Shown here in pieces: positions 1 through 7,630 of a stretch of 9,424 bases of DNA (positions are counted from its first letter, which is position 1; each line of letters opens with the position of its first letter). The notes under the pieces are model-generated. The model was given only the letters and a program-made list of their open reading frames with translations, did not search any database and was not told where the DNA came from. This DNA is from Gammaproteobacteria bacterium (GTDB taxonomy: Bacteria > Pseudomonadota > Gammaproteobacteria > Chromatiales > Chromatiaceae): NCBI GenBank assembly GCA_020630035.1, contig JAHDCB010000042.1, positions 2,744 to 12,167 on the forward strand, written 5' to 3'. The position numbers and the translations under genes are program-made.

Positions 1-960
1 CTGGGTAACTTTACCGAAGCCGAAACACAGGCACTCTGGCAACAACACACCACCGCTACCGGGCAGGTGTTTGCGCCTGACATCTTCGCCGAACTATGGG
101 CCGATACACGTGGCCAGCCCTGGCTGATCAATGCTCTTGGCTATGAATTGACGCGCACGACGCCCCATCTGCGCGATCCGGCAGTCACTATCACGCTGGA
201 AGATTATCGCGCCGTCCGCGAAAAACTGATTCAGTCCCGCGCCACACACCTGGACCAGCTCACCGACAAGCTGCAGGAAGAACGGGTGCACCGAGTCATC
301 GCAGCGATGCTCTCAGGCTCTGAGGCTCACTCGAATATCCCGGCAGACGATGCACAATATGTTGCAGATTTAGGCTTGATCGTGCTGAAGCCTGAAATCT
401 GCATCACGAACCGTATTTACCAGGAAGTCATCCCGCGTGAACTGATCTGGACCAGCCAGATTACGATTACCCAGCAACAACACTGGTACCTCACCGCAAA
501 ACGCCAACTGAATATGCACAAACTGTTGCGTGCCTTCCAGCAGTTTTTCCGGGAACATTCAACATCCTGGGTGGAACGATTTGATTACAAAGAAGCCGGG
601 GCACAATTATTATTGCAGGCGTTTCTGCAACGTATTGTGAACGGCGGGGGGCGGGTTACCCGTGAATACGGGCTGGGACGTAAACGGACAGATCTGTTGA
701 TCGAATGGCCAACAGATGAACAGGCAGGTTTTCTGGGAGAGGTACAGCGAATTGTGCTGGAGTTGAAAATTCAGTATGGCTCGCTGGAGTCCACCTTAAA
801 GACCAGCTTAACCCAAACGGCTGATTACGCCACGCAATGTGGTGCAGCAGAGGCGCATCTGCTGATCTTTAACCGCGACCCCGAAGTCTCGTGGGAGGAT
901 AAGATCTGGCACCAGTCCTTGTCGCAGAATCAGCGCCAGATTGCAGTCTGGGGGTTATGA
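1..960 (+). CDS. ATP-binding (AAA-type) protein with C-terminal PD-(D/E)XK nuclease-like domain, 5' partial
   Basis: The reading frame is open from base 1, so this is the C-terminal 319 residues of a longer protein whose Walker A and B motifs would lie upstream of the window. The visible start resembles the end of the ATPase module in a family of prokaryotic AAA-like proteins: a 'FTEAE..ALWQQHT..TGQVF' stretch at residues 4-24, then 'TRGQPWLINALGYE' around residues 36-49. A helical linker follows. The last ~130 residues look like a PD-(D/E)XK fold: 'RKRTDLLIEW' with Asp at about 231 and 'VLELKI' with Glu 254 and Lys 256, then a predicted helix and the strand 'AEAHLLIFNRD'. The first GTG in the window (base 67) is internal to the conserved stretch and is not the real start. 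Cellular role is unknown; an accessory, nucleic-acid or defence-related function is inference. Its TGA overlaps the stop of the opposing fumarase gene. Confidence 0.72.
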   Translation: MGNFTEAETQALWQQHTTATGQVFAPDIFAELWADTRGQPWLINALGYELTRTTPHLRDPAVTITLEDYRAVREKLIQSRATHLDQLTDKLQEERVHRVIAAMLSGSEAHSNIPADDAQYVADLGLIVLKPEICITNRIYQEVIPRELIWTSQITITQQQHWYLTAKRQLNMHKLLRAFQQFFREHSTSWVERFDYKEAGAQLLLQAFLQRIVNGGGRVTREYGLGRKRTDLLIEWPTDEQAGFLGEVQRIVLELKIQYGSLESTLKTSLTQTADYATQCGAAEAHLLIFNRDPEVSWEDKIWHQSLSQNQRQIAVWGL

Positions 961-2481
961 CGAACGCTGGTGCTGAATCTGTTCAATCTTGACCTTCCAC
1001 AAGGCCGGGCCTGTGTTGTGCACCGATTCACCCTGGCTATCCACCGCCACCGTCACTGGCATATCCTGCACAACAAACTCATAGATTGCCTCCATACCCA
1101 GTTCCGGAAACGCGATGACTCGCGCCGAACGAATCGCCTGCGACACCAGATACGCTGCACCACCCACAGCCATCAGATAAGCCGCACCGTGGCGTTTGAT
1201 GGATTCAATCGCGACTGGCCCGCGCTCAGCCTTGCCCACCATGCCAATCAGCCCGGTCTGGCTGAGCATCATGTCGGTAAATTTATCCATCCGGGTCGCC
1301 GTCGTCGGCCCCGCCGGGCCAACCACTTCATCGCGTACCGGATCTACCGGACCGACGTAATAAATCAGCTTATTGGTGAAATCAACACCCTGTGGCAGAC
1401 CTTCACCACTCTCCAGCAAGGCTTGTATCCGCTTATGCGCTGCATCCCGCCCGGTCAGCAGGGTGCCACTCAGTAACAACGACTGCCCCGGCTGCCAGGT
1501 CGCAACCTCTTCCCGGGTCAGGGTATCCAGATTGACTCTCGTCGCCTGTTCACTTGCCTGCCAGGTCACTGGTGGCCAGTCATCCAGACTCGGTGGGGTA
1601 AATTGCGCCGGGCCGGAACCGTCCAGGCTGAATTCAACATGGCGGGTAGCCGCACAATTCGGAATCATAGCGACCGGCAAAGAAGCTGCGTGGGTTGGAT
1701 ACGTATTGATTTTGACATCAACAACTGTGGTCAGACCACCTAATCCCTGGGCACCAATACCCAGTGCATTCACCCGATCAAAGATCTCCAGGCGTAGTGC
1801 TTCCAGGTCATCCTGTGGCCCACGTGCCTGGATATCCTGAATATCAATCGGTGACATCAAAGACTCTTTCGCCAGCAACATCGCCTTTTCTGCTGTACCA
1901 CCAATCCCGATTCCCAACACACCCGGCGGACACCAGCCAGCGCCCATACCAGGCAGAGTTGCCTCGACCCAGTCGGCCAGACTGTCGCTCGGATTCAGCA
2001 CGGTAAACCTGGACTTGTTCTCCGAACCACCACCCTTCGCCGCCAGAGCAATCTCGAGCGTATCCCCCGGAACCAGCTCATGATAGATAATCGCCGGCGT
2101 GTTATCCCGCGTATTCACTCGCTTACCAATCGGTGGACTCACCATAGAGGCCCGCAACGGGTTATCCGGATGCAGATAAGCCCGGCGGACGCCTGCATTC
2201 ACCATATCATTCAACGCCATATCCCCGGCAAACCGCACCTGCATCCCGATCTTCAGGAACACCACCACAGCCCCCGTATCCTGGCAAATCGGACGTAAGC
2301 CTTCGGCACACAAGCGTGAGTTAGTCAGAATCTGTGCCAGCGCATCTTTTGCTGCTGGTGACTGTTCTCGTGCATACGCCCGACCCACCGCCTGGATATA
2401 GTCCACCGGGTGGTAATACGAAATAAACTGCAACCCATCCGCGATGCTCTGAATCAGATCATCCTGTTGAATTACTGACAT
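955..2481 (-). CDS. fumA: Class I (iron-sulfur) fumarate hydratase
   Basis: Reversible hydration of fumarate to L-malate in the TCA cycle, in the cytoplasm, by an oxygen-sensitive [4Fe-4S] enzyme. The 508-residue protein carries both halves of the class I fumarase/tartrate dehydratase family. The N-terminal domain has 'RPICQDTG' (Cys66), 'KGGGSENKS' (150-157), 'GAGWCPPGVLGIGIGG' (Cys184) and 'IPNCAATRH' (Cys276); these three cysteines sit in the contexts expected for cluster ligands. The C-terminal domain has 'LSGTLLTGRDAAHKR' (about 337-351), 'YYVGPVDP' and 'GPAGPTTATRMDKF' (388-401), matching the substrate-binding motifs. Length fits one-chain class I enzymes, somewhat shorter than E. coli FumA. 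The ATG at 2481 is preceded by GAGGAAGAG about ten bases upstream, supporting this start. The gene follows the Rpn-type gene after 69 bases and ends tail-to-tail inside the neighbouring ATPase stop. Tartrate dehydratase is an alternative for the family, but the single fused chain favours fumarase. Confidence 0.95.
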   Translation of the reverse strand: MSVIQQDDLIQSIADGLQFISYYHPVDYIQAVGRAYAREQSPAAKDALAQILTNSRLCAEGLRPICQDTGAVVVFLKIGMQVRFAGDMALNDMVNAGVRRAYLHPDNPLRASMVSPPIGKRVNTRDNTPAIIYHELVPGDTLEIALAAKGGGSENKSRFTVLNPSDSLADWVEATLPGMGAGWCPPGVLGIGIGGTAEKAMLLAKESLMSPIDIQDIQARGPQDDLEALRLEIFDRVNALGIGAQGLGGLTTVVDVKINTYPTHAASLPVAMIPNCAATRHVEFSLDGSGPAQFTPPSLDDWPPVTWQASEQATRVNLDTLTREEVATWQPGQSLLLSGTLLTGRDAAHKRIQALLESGEGLPQGVDFTNKLIYYVGPVDPVRDEVVGPAGPTTATRMDKFTDMMLSQTGLIGMVGKAERGPVAIESIKRHGAAYLMAVGGAAYLVSQAIRSARVIAFPELGMEAIYEFVVQDMPVTVAVDSQGESVHNTGPALWKVKIEQIQHQRSS

Positions 2482-2490
2482 GCCTGGCTC

Positions 2491-2496
2491 TTCCTC
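2491..2496 (-). promoter_or_regulatory. Ribosome binding site of the fumarase gene
   Basis: Read on the minus strand, GAGGAA (extending to GAGGAAGAG) stands nine bases before the ATG at 2481. It is one of the few clear Shine-Dalgarno sequences in the window and fixes the fumarase start. It also shows that fumarase can be translated independently of the Rpn-type gene upstream. Confidence 0.7.
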
Positions 2497-2525
2497 AAGT
2501 TCTCAAATAGTGATATCCACCGCCC

Positions 2526-2546
2526 TGCCTGCCGGCAGAACAGGCA
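2526..2546. repeat. Small inverted repeat between the Rpn-type gene and fumarase
   Basis: TGCCTG (2526-2531) pairs perfectly with CAGGCA (2541-2546) across a 9-base loop. A competing perfect 10-base palindrome CTGCCGGCAG lies at 2529-2538. There is no T-run on either strand, so it does not look like a normal intrinsic terminator. It lies just after the Rpn-type stop codon and could slow or partly end transcription, or could be chance in GC-rich DNA. The rest of the 69-base gap holds only the fumarase ribosome binding site; I see no convincing promoter. Confidence 0.35.
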
Positions 2547-2550
2547 CAGA

Positions 2551-3330
2551 TCAATGCAGTGCAGCGACTTCCTGCGGCGTCATTTCAAACAATTCCGCAA
2601 TATGCTGATCATCCAGCTGGCCAATCAGCTTCTTCGCAGAGCGCCTGCGTTCAAGCTCCCTGCCTTTTTCCATCGCTATCTGAAAAGATGGCAGATTTTC
2701 TATATTAAAATCGGTTAGCATTTGCTCTGTCTCCTTCACAGTGTCCTGCAGGTCGCGGTTTTCCGACAGTAACTCCAGCATATGCAGGTAACGTCGGAAG
2801 GTCGCATCACGCTCATGCGTCAACTGATACAACCGCTTAATAATGTAGCTGACGATATCTTTTGCGGAACGCCCCTTAAAATCACACAAAATTGCCAGCA
2901 CCAGGGCATCCGGGGTATCTTCACCCAGGAGCAACGCGCAGTCAATGGTGCGCATATCAATGAGTTCATAGCGGTAGTTAAACTCCGGCAGACCAGCTGG
3001 CATCGTTAGCTTTTCCCTGCCGGTATAAATCAGATACTGCCGCAGTGACTCCTGCGGCCAGCGTAACCGGATATCCGTGTAATAGCGCAGCATCCGCAAT
3101 GGCATCTGTGGGTGATTGTTATTCTGGATTTCCAGATGCAGTAGCACAGGCGCATGCTGCTCATCGGATTGCATGCGTACCACCATATCAGCACGCCGAC
3201 CTTCAATCCGGTGCTGTTCGGTATCCAGCCACTCAATACTGTCTGGTACCACCGGGATTTTCAGCAGATGAGTGACCAGACAAACCGCCAGCTCTTCAAT
3301 CAGACTTTTAGTGACAATATCTTTCTGCAT
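2551..3330 (-). CDS. Rpn/PD-(D/E)XK nuclease-family putative transposase
   Basis: A 259-residue protein of the Rpn/YhgA-like group, historically annotated as 'transposase' and in E. coli shown to be DNA endonucleases that promote RecA-independent recombination. The nuclease core is visible near the N-terminus: 'EGRRADMVVRM' (Asp48 in this numbering), then 'VLLHLEIQ' giving Glu67-x-Gln69, followed by 'MPLRMLRYYTDIRL' and 'QYLIYTG'. This matches the D...ExQ variant of the PD-(D/E)XK site. The C-terminus is helical and charged and ends with 'LDDQHIAELFEMTPQEVAALH', a short DNA-binding-like or regulatory tail common in the group. I chose the ATG at 3330 because GGA lies about 8 bases upstream. 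A TTG at 3345, three bases after the murJ stop, would add five residues and is possible through coupling. It appears intact and sits between murJ and fumarase, probably cotranscribed. Whether it mobilises anything is unknown; no terminal repeats flank it. Confidence 0.82.
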   Translation of the reverse strand: MQKDIVTKSLIEELAVCLVTHLLKIPVVPDSIEWLDTEQHRIEGRRADMVVRMQSDEQHAPVLLHLEIQNNNHPQMPLRMLRYYTDIRLRWPQESLRQYLIYTGREKLTMPAGLPEFNYRYELIDMRTIDCALLLGEDTPDALVLAILCDFKGRSAKDIVSYIIKRLYQLTHERDATFRRYLHMLELLSENRDLQDTVKETEQMLTDFNIENLPSFQIAMEKGRELERRRSAKKLIGQLDDQHIAELFEMTPQEVAALH

Positions 3331-3348
3331 ATATAGTCCATACAATGT

Positions 3349-4884
3349 TCAGGCTGCATGTGCAACATGTCGCCAACGCATACCGCCGAGCAACAACACC
3401 CCGATATAGACCGCCCCCCCCAACGGCACCCATACCAGCAAAGACCAGGCACGCTGCCACAATGATTGTTCCAGCCACACCGACAACGGCGGGGCCAACC
3501 AGATCAATAACAGGCTCATCACCCCACACGCAACCAGAATACGCAGGCAAAACAATCCCCAACCAGCCCTCGGCCGATAGACTGTGCGTAAACTGCGCCA
3601 TAACAAAAATGCATTCAGATAAGCCGACAGGCTGGTCGCCAGTGCCAGCCCCGTATGTTGCAGGGGTACAATGAGTGCCAGGTTAAATACCATATTGACT
3701 AGCATGGCAATCATCCCGATACGTACCGGGGTACGAGTATCCTGCTGCGCATAACATGCAGCAGCCAGTACCTTGATCAGCAAAAAGGCCAGTAAGCCAC
3801 TGGCATACGCCATCAGACTGAGTTGTGTCATCCGCACATCATGCGCAACGAAGACATCAGACTGAAACAGCGTCGCAATAATCGGCCCGGCCAGCACCGC
3901 CAGCCCAGCCGCTGCCGGCACCCCAAATAACACGATTAACCGCAGCCCCCAGTCCAGATTACGAGCAAACTCAGCCGGCGCCTGCTCCGCCTGATCCCTT
4001 GCCAGACGCGGTAACAGAACCGTGCTCATCGCCACACCCAGAATACCGAGCGGAAACTCAACCAGACGGTCTGCATAATACAACCAGGAGATACTGCCAC
4101 TGACCAGGAAAGAAGCCAGGATCGTATCCAGCAACAAATTGATCTGGGTAACAGACACGGCAAATAAGGCAGGTAACATCAGACGCAGGATACGCCGCAC
4201 ACCCGGATGATGAAACGACACCCGGAAACGTGGCAACAGCTTTAGTTGCGCCAGAAACGGAATCTGAAACACAAACTGACTGACGCCAGCGATTAACACT
4301 CCCCAGGCTAAGGCAACTACCGGCTGCGCCAGCCAGGGGCTGAGCCACAGGGCACAACCAATCAATGACAGGTTCAGCAATACCGGGGTAAACGCCGGGA
4401 CTGCAAACCGATTGTTCACCTGCATCACACCACCAGCAAACGCGGTCAATGAGATAAAAAACAGATACGGAAAGGTCAGGCGCAACATCTCACCAGCTAA
4501 CACTAGCTTATCCGCAGCGGTATCATCCAACACCCAGCCTACAGCAAACAAACTAACAACCACTGGTGCCAGCAACATCCCTAAAGCCGAGACCAGGAAC
4601 AGTATTAGTGCTAAGGTACCCGCAACATGATCCACCAGAGACTTCAGATCAGCCGAACCCCGCCGCGTCTGATATTCCGTCAGTACCGGAACAAAGGCGG
4701 TAGAAAACGCACCTTCCGCAAATAGTCGACGTAAAAAATTCGGAATCTTAAATGCCACAAAAAAGGCATCGGTGAACGCATTCGCCCCGAAACTATGGGC
4801 AAGCACTAAATCACGCACAAACCCCAGAAGTCGTGATAAGGTGGTATAAGCACCCACCGTTGAAACCGAACGAAATAATGACAG
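3349..4884 (-). CDS. murJ: Lipid II flippase MurJ
   Basis: Inner-membrane MOP-superfamily transporter that flips the undecaprenyl-linked peptidoglycan precursor lipid II to the periplasm. The protein is a chain of hydrophobic segments consistent with 14 membrane helices. With the CTG at 4884 as start it is 511 residues, the length I recall for E. coli MurJ, and its Arg18, Arg24, Asp39 and Arg52 fall at the same numbers as the functionally important E. coli residues. Family motifs are visible: 'LSRLLGFVRD' (16-25), 'DAFFVAFKIPNFLRRLFAEG' (39-58), 'NNRF' (157-160) and 'YYADRLVEFPLG' (269-280, Arg273 probably equal to E. coli Arg270). An AAGGAG sequence lies seven bases before this CTG. The in-frame GTG at 4923 would add 13 residues, including that Shine-Dalgarno, and is unlikely. 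The 5' end overlaps the divergent transferase gene by 7 bases. The Rpn-type gene follows within 20 bases; the common neighbours rpsT and ribF are absent. Confidence 0.95.
   Translation of the reverse strand: MSLFRSVSTVGAYTTLSRLLGFVRDLVLAHSFGANAFTDAFFVAFKIPNFLRRLFAEGAFSTAFVPVLTEYQTRRGSADLKSLVDHVAGTLALILFLVSALGMLLAPVVVSLFAVGWVLDDTAADKLVLAGEMLRLTFPYLFFISLTAFAGGVMQVNNRFAVPAFTPVLLNLSLIGCALWLSPWLAQPVVALAWGVLIAGVSQFVFQIPFLAQLKLLPRFRVSFHHPGVRRILRLMLPALFAVSVTQINLLLDTILASFLVSGSISWLYYADRLVEFPLGILGVAMSTVLLPRLARDQAEQAPAEFARNLDWGLRLIVLFGVPAAAGLAVLAGPIIATLFQSDVFVAHDVRMTQLSLMAYASGLLAFLLIKVLAAACYAQQDTRTPVRIGMIAMLVNMVFNLALIVPLQHTGLALATSLSAYLNAFLLWRSLRTVYRPRAGWGLFCLRILVACGVMSLLLIWLAPPLSVWLEQSLWQRAWSLLVWVPLGGAVYIGVLLLGGMRWRHVAHAA
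4842..4850 (+). promoter_or_regulatory. Candidate extended -10 promoter for the PPTase-ccmF-prfC operon
   Basis: TGGTATAAG matches an extended -10 element (TGn followed by TATAAG, five of six to TATAAT). Transcription would begin near 4857, giving a leader of about 20 bases before the ATG at 4878. I see no good -35 box at the expected spacing, which extended -10 promoters can tolerate. The site lies inside the 5' coding region of murJ on the opposite strand. Prediction by eye only. Confidence 0.35.
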
Positions 4885-5696
4885 AACAGTTCTCCTTAAC
4901 CAACAAGTCGCACCAGGCCCCACTGACCTGGCAAGCCACAGAGCAGGGCGAATACAACGCCTTCAGCAATACCATCGGCACCTGCGATAATACCCCGCTG
5001 CCACAACACGGCAGACTATACCTGGCGCCCGACCAGGTACATATCCATCTATTACGCCCGGCTGAACTCACAACTTATTCATCGCTCAGTAGCGCAGAAC
5101 AAACCCGTGCACAACAATATAAGTTTGCGAAGGATCGTATTCTGTACCAGGCGGCCCACCATTTTCTGCGCGCGACCCTGAGTCGATATGCTGAGATCGC
5201 ACCAGATGCTTGGTATTATAGCCACAATCAGTATGGCAAACCGGCAGTCGCCAATCCGGGCCACACACAGTTGCAATTTAATCTGTCACATACCCGGGGC
5301 CTGATCAGCTGTGCGATCAGCCTGAACCGAGCGGTAGGCGTAGATGTTGAAAGCGCTCGCCCATTAAGCGACTTAGTTGGCATCAGCCACCGTGTCTATG
5401 TCGGCCCGGAGTTGGCGGATGTACTGGCGCATTCAGGAGCAGCGCAAGATACTCGGTTTTACACCTACTGGACACTGAAAGAATCCTACATCAAGGCACG
5501 TGGCATGGGGTTATACCTGCCACTGAAACAATTCCATTTTACTGCCGCAGATAATGGCCTCTGGCAACTGCATTGTGCTGCCGAACTGAACGATAATGGC
5601 AAACACTGGCACTGTCAGGCACTAGCCTTGTCTCAGAGCGACTATCTGGCCTGTATCGTCGCCTCACAACCCACCTCTACCGAACCCACACTGTGA
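4878..5696 (+). CDS. Sfp-type 4'-phosphopantetheinyl transferase
   Basis: Cytoplasmic enzyme that moves the phosphopantetheine arm of coenzyme A onto a conserved serine of carrier proteins (fatty acid, polyketide or nonribosomal peptide synthesis). The 272-residue protein has the Sfp-family order of motifs: 'LSSAEQTRAQQYKFAKDR' (70-87), 'FLRATLSRY' (96-104), 'YGKP' (119-122), 'FNLSHTRGL' (134-142), 'VGVDVES' with Asp156 and Glu158 for magnesium, and 'YWTLKESYIKARGMGL' with Trp198, Lys201, Glu202 and Lys206. About 45 residues precede the point where typical Sfp proteins begin; this extension is polar and has no recognised motif. ATG 4878 is preferred over the in-frame GTG at 4833, which would run deeper into murJ; neither has a strong ribosome binding site. 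The stop overlaps the ccmF start (GTGA). No synthase or carrier protein gene is visible nearby, so the substrate is unknown; holo-ACP or a secondary metabolite carrier is possible. Confidence 0.9.
   Translation: MTEQFSLTNKSHQAPLTWQATEQGEYNAFSNTIGTCDNTPLPQHGRLYLAPDQVHIHLLRPAELTTYSSLSSAEQTRAQQYKFAKDRILYQAAHHFLRATLSRYAEIAPDAWYYSHNQYGKPAVANPGHTQLQFNLSHTRGLISCAISLNRAVGVDVESARPLSDLVGISHRVYVGPELADVLAHSGAAQDTRFYTYWTLKESYIKARGMGLYLPLKQFHFTAADNGLWQLHCAAELNDNGKHWHCQALALSQSDYLACIVASQPTSTEPTL
4892..4897 (-). promoter_or_regulatory. Strong Shine-Dalgarno that fixes the murJ start at CTG
   Basis: On the minus strand AAGGAG is followed by seven bases (AACTGTT) and then CTG TCA TTA. No ATG, GTG or TTG occurs in frame at a suitable distance. 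The next in-frame GTG downstream (4857) would remove the start of the first membrane segment. The site lies inside the coding region of the divergent phosphopantetheinyl transferase gene. Confidence 0.75.
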
Positions 5697-7630
5697 TTCC
5701 TGAACTTGGTCAATTCTTACTCAGCCTCGCCTTTGTACTGGCATTATTACTCGGCACCCTGCCGCTGCTTGGCGCACAACGCAATATTCCGCTCTGGACT
5801 GCACTGGCGCGTCCGCTCAGTCACCTGCACACCCTCGCGTTGCTCGGTGCCTTCGGACTACTGACTACCAGCTTTCTCAACCATGACTTTTCTGTCGCGT
5901 ATGTCGCGCATAATGCGAACACCCAACTGCCCACACCCTATCTGATCTCAGCGGTCTGGGGTGCACACGAGGGCTCTCTGCTACTCTGGGCACTGATTCT
6001 GGCACTCTGGACCAGTGCCGTCAGCCGCTTCAGCCGCTGTATTCCGGCCCTGATGCTAGCGCGTATCCTGAGTATCCTGGGCCTGATCAGCGTTGGCTTC
6101 CTCGCCTTCATGCTGCTTACCTCCAATCCATTTGCCCGGCTGGTGCCAGCAGCCATCGAAGGTCGCGACCTGAATCCCTTATTACAAGACCCGGGGCTTA
6201 TTTTTCATCCGCCGATGCTATACCTGGGATATGTTGGCTTTGCTGTCCCATTTGCCTTTGCCATCGCTGCGATGCTCAGCGGGCAATTCAATTCAGACTG
6301 GGCACGCTGGATGCGGCCCTGGGTACATCTGGCGTGGGTCTGTCTGACACTCGGCATCACCCTGGGCAGTTGGTGGGCCTACTATGAGTTAGGCTGGGGT
6401 GGCTGGTGGTTCTGGGATCCGGTCGAAAATGCATCCTTTATGCCCTGGCTGGTCGGCACTGCCCTGATGCACTCACTTGCCGTGACTGACAAGCGCGGCA
6501 GCTTCAAGGCCTGGACATTATTGCTCGCCATCTGTGCCTTTTCACTGAGTCTGCTCGGTACCTTTCTGGTGCGCTCCGGCATTCTGACCTCAGTGCATGC
6601 ATTTGCTTCAGACCCGGAACGCGGCATCTTTATCCTTACCTTCCTGGTCGCTGTGGTTGGCGGTTCATTATTGCTGTATGCACTGCGTGCACAAACAATC
6701 AGAAGCCAGGTCTTATTTACCCCGGTCTCACGCGAGACTGGCTTGCTACTGAATAACGTCCTCTTGCTGGTTGCGGCAGCAATGATTCTGCTCGGCACCC
6801 TGTATCCACTGCTGAGTGACGCACTGCAACTTGGCAAGATCTCAGTCGGGCGTCCATATTTCGACCGGATGTTCAGCCTGCTGATGCTGCCTCTGATTCT
6901 GCTGCTCGGTATCGGGCCACATCTGCGCTGGCACAGCGACATAACAGCACGACTCGGTACCGTGCTACGTCTACCGCTGGTGTCCACCTTGTTACTGGCA
7001 ACCCTCTGGGCCTGGGTGCTCACCCCAACCTGGGCCTGGACCGCACTACTCGGTCTGGTGCTGGCCTGCTGGGTCGGCACATCCACTGTCAGTGGGCTAT
7101 ATCAACGCCTGCGTAATACCGCTGACTGGCGCCAGCTACCACGCGGCTACTGGGGCATGAACCTGGGTCACCTGGGCATCATGGTATTTATCATCGGGGT
7201 CACACTCACAACCACCTACTCCACTGAAAAAGACCTGCGCCTGGCGCCCGGCGACACCTATACACTGGCAGGTTATACCTTCACCTTCAACGGAGTGACA
7301 TCACATCGTGGCCCTAATTATCGGGCAGACCGTGGCCGAATCAGCGTACAGACACCGGCTGGCAATACCCTGCATATGTTTCCCGAAAAGCGCGTCTACA
7401 CTGTGCAGAAGATGCCAATGACCGAAGCCGCCATTGACTCCGGACTGACCCGTGACTTATTTGTCGCACTGGGCGAACCACTGGCAGGCCATGCCTGGGG
7501 TGTGCGCCTGTATCACAAGCCCTTTATCCGCTGGATCTGGTGGGGAGCTGTACTAATGGCCCTCGGCGGCCTGATCGCCGCAACGGACACCCGCTACCGA
7601 CGATCCGGCAACGCAGACCAGACAACATGA
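5693..7630 (+). CDS. ccmF: Cytochrome c heme lyase subunit CcmF
   Basis: Integral inner-membrane component of System I cytochrome c maturation, which takes heme from CcmE and, with CcmH/CcmI, attaches it to CxxCH motifs of apocytochromes in the periplasm. The 645-residue protein is polytopic with the WWD heme-binding region '[18 protein letters not shown]' (235-252). The four histidines expected as heme ligands are present: His172 in '[12 protein letters not shown]', His260 in 'ALMHS', His302 in 'SVHAF' and His493 in 'MNLGHLGI'. They are within two residues of the E. coli positions as I recall them. A periplasmic domain near 505-605 includes 'HRGPNY' and '[21 protein letters not shown]', followed by a last membrane helix. 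It starts with GTG inside the upstream stop (GTGA) and ends in ATGA shared with prfC, with no clear Shine-Dalgarno, so translation is probably coupled. No other ccm gene is beside it, which is unusual. NrfE-type homologues are the alternative. Confidence 0.95.
   Translation: MIPELGQFLLSLAFVLALLLGTLPLLGAQRNIPLWTALARPLSHLHTLALLGAFGLLTTSFLNHDFSVAYVAHNANTQLPTPYLISAVWGAHEGSLLLWALILALWTSAVSRFSRCIPALMLARILSILGLISVGFLAFMLLTSNPFARLVPAAIEGRDLNPLLQDPGLIFHPPMLYLGYVGFAVPFAFAIAAMLSGQFNSDWARWMRPWVHLAWVCLTLGITLGSWWAYYELGWGGWWFWDPVENASFMPWLVGTALMHSLAVTDKRGSFKAWTLLLAICAFSLSLLGTFLVRSGILTSVHAFASDPERGIFILTFLVAVVGGSLLLYALRAQTIRSQVLFTPVSRETGLLLNNVLLLVAAAMILLGTLYPLLSDALQLGKISVGRPYFDRMFSLLMLPLILLLGIGPHLRWHSDITARLGTVLRLPLVSTLLLATLWAWVLTPTWAWTALLGLVLACWVGTSTVSGLYQRLRNTADWRQLPRGYWGMNLGHLGIMVFIIGVTLTTTYSTEKDLRLAPGDTYTLAGYTFTFNGVTSHRGPNYRADRGRISVQTPAGNTLHMFPEKRVYTVQKMPMTEAAIDSGLTRDLFVALGEPLAGHAWGVRLYHKPFIRWIWWGAVLMALGGLIAATDTRYRRSGNADQTT

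Noticed and set aside
970..1840. Long plus-strand open frames opposite the fumarase gene
   Set aside because: They lie wholly antisense to a well-conserved fumarase frame, have arginine/histidine-rich or otherwise non-protein-like composition, and show no motif or ribosome binding site.
2551..3330. Classical DDE transposase insertion sequence
   Set aside because: Although this family is often labelled transposase, the motifs are PD-(D/E)XK-like and I see no terminal inverted repeats or target duplications around the gene.
6382..7086. A 234-codon minus-strand frame opposite ccmF
   Set aside because: Low-complexity Ser/Arg-rich product typical of the antisense of a membrane protein gene; ccmF is unambiguous on the other strand.
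7540..7626. Upstream in-frame start adding 29 residues to RF3
   Set aside because: The extra residues are an out-of-frame reading of ccmF, and the ATG at 7627 gives exactly the E. coli RF3 length with an ATGA overlap.
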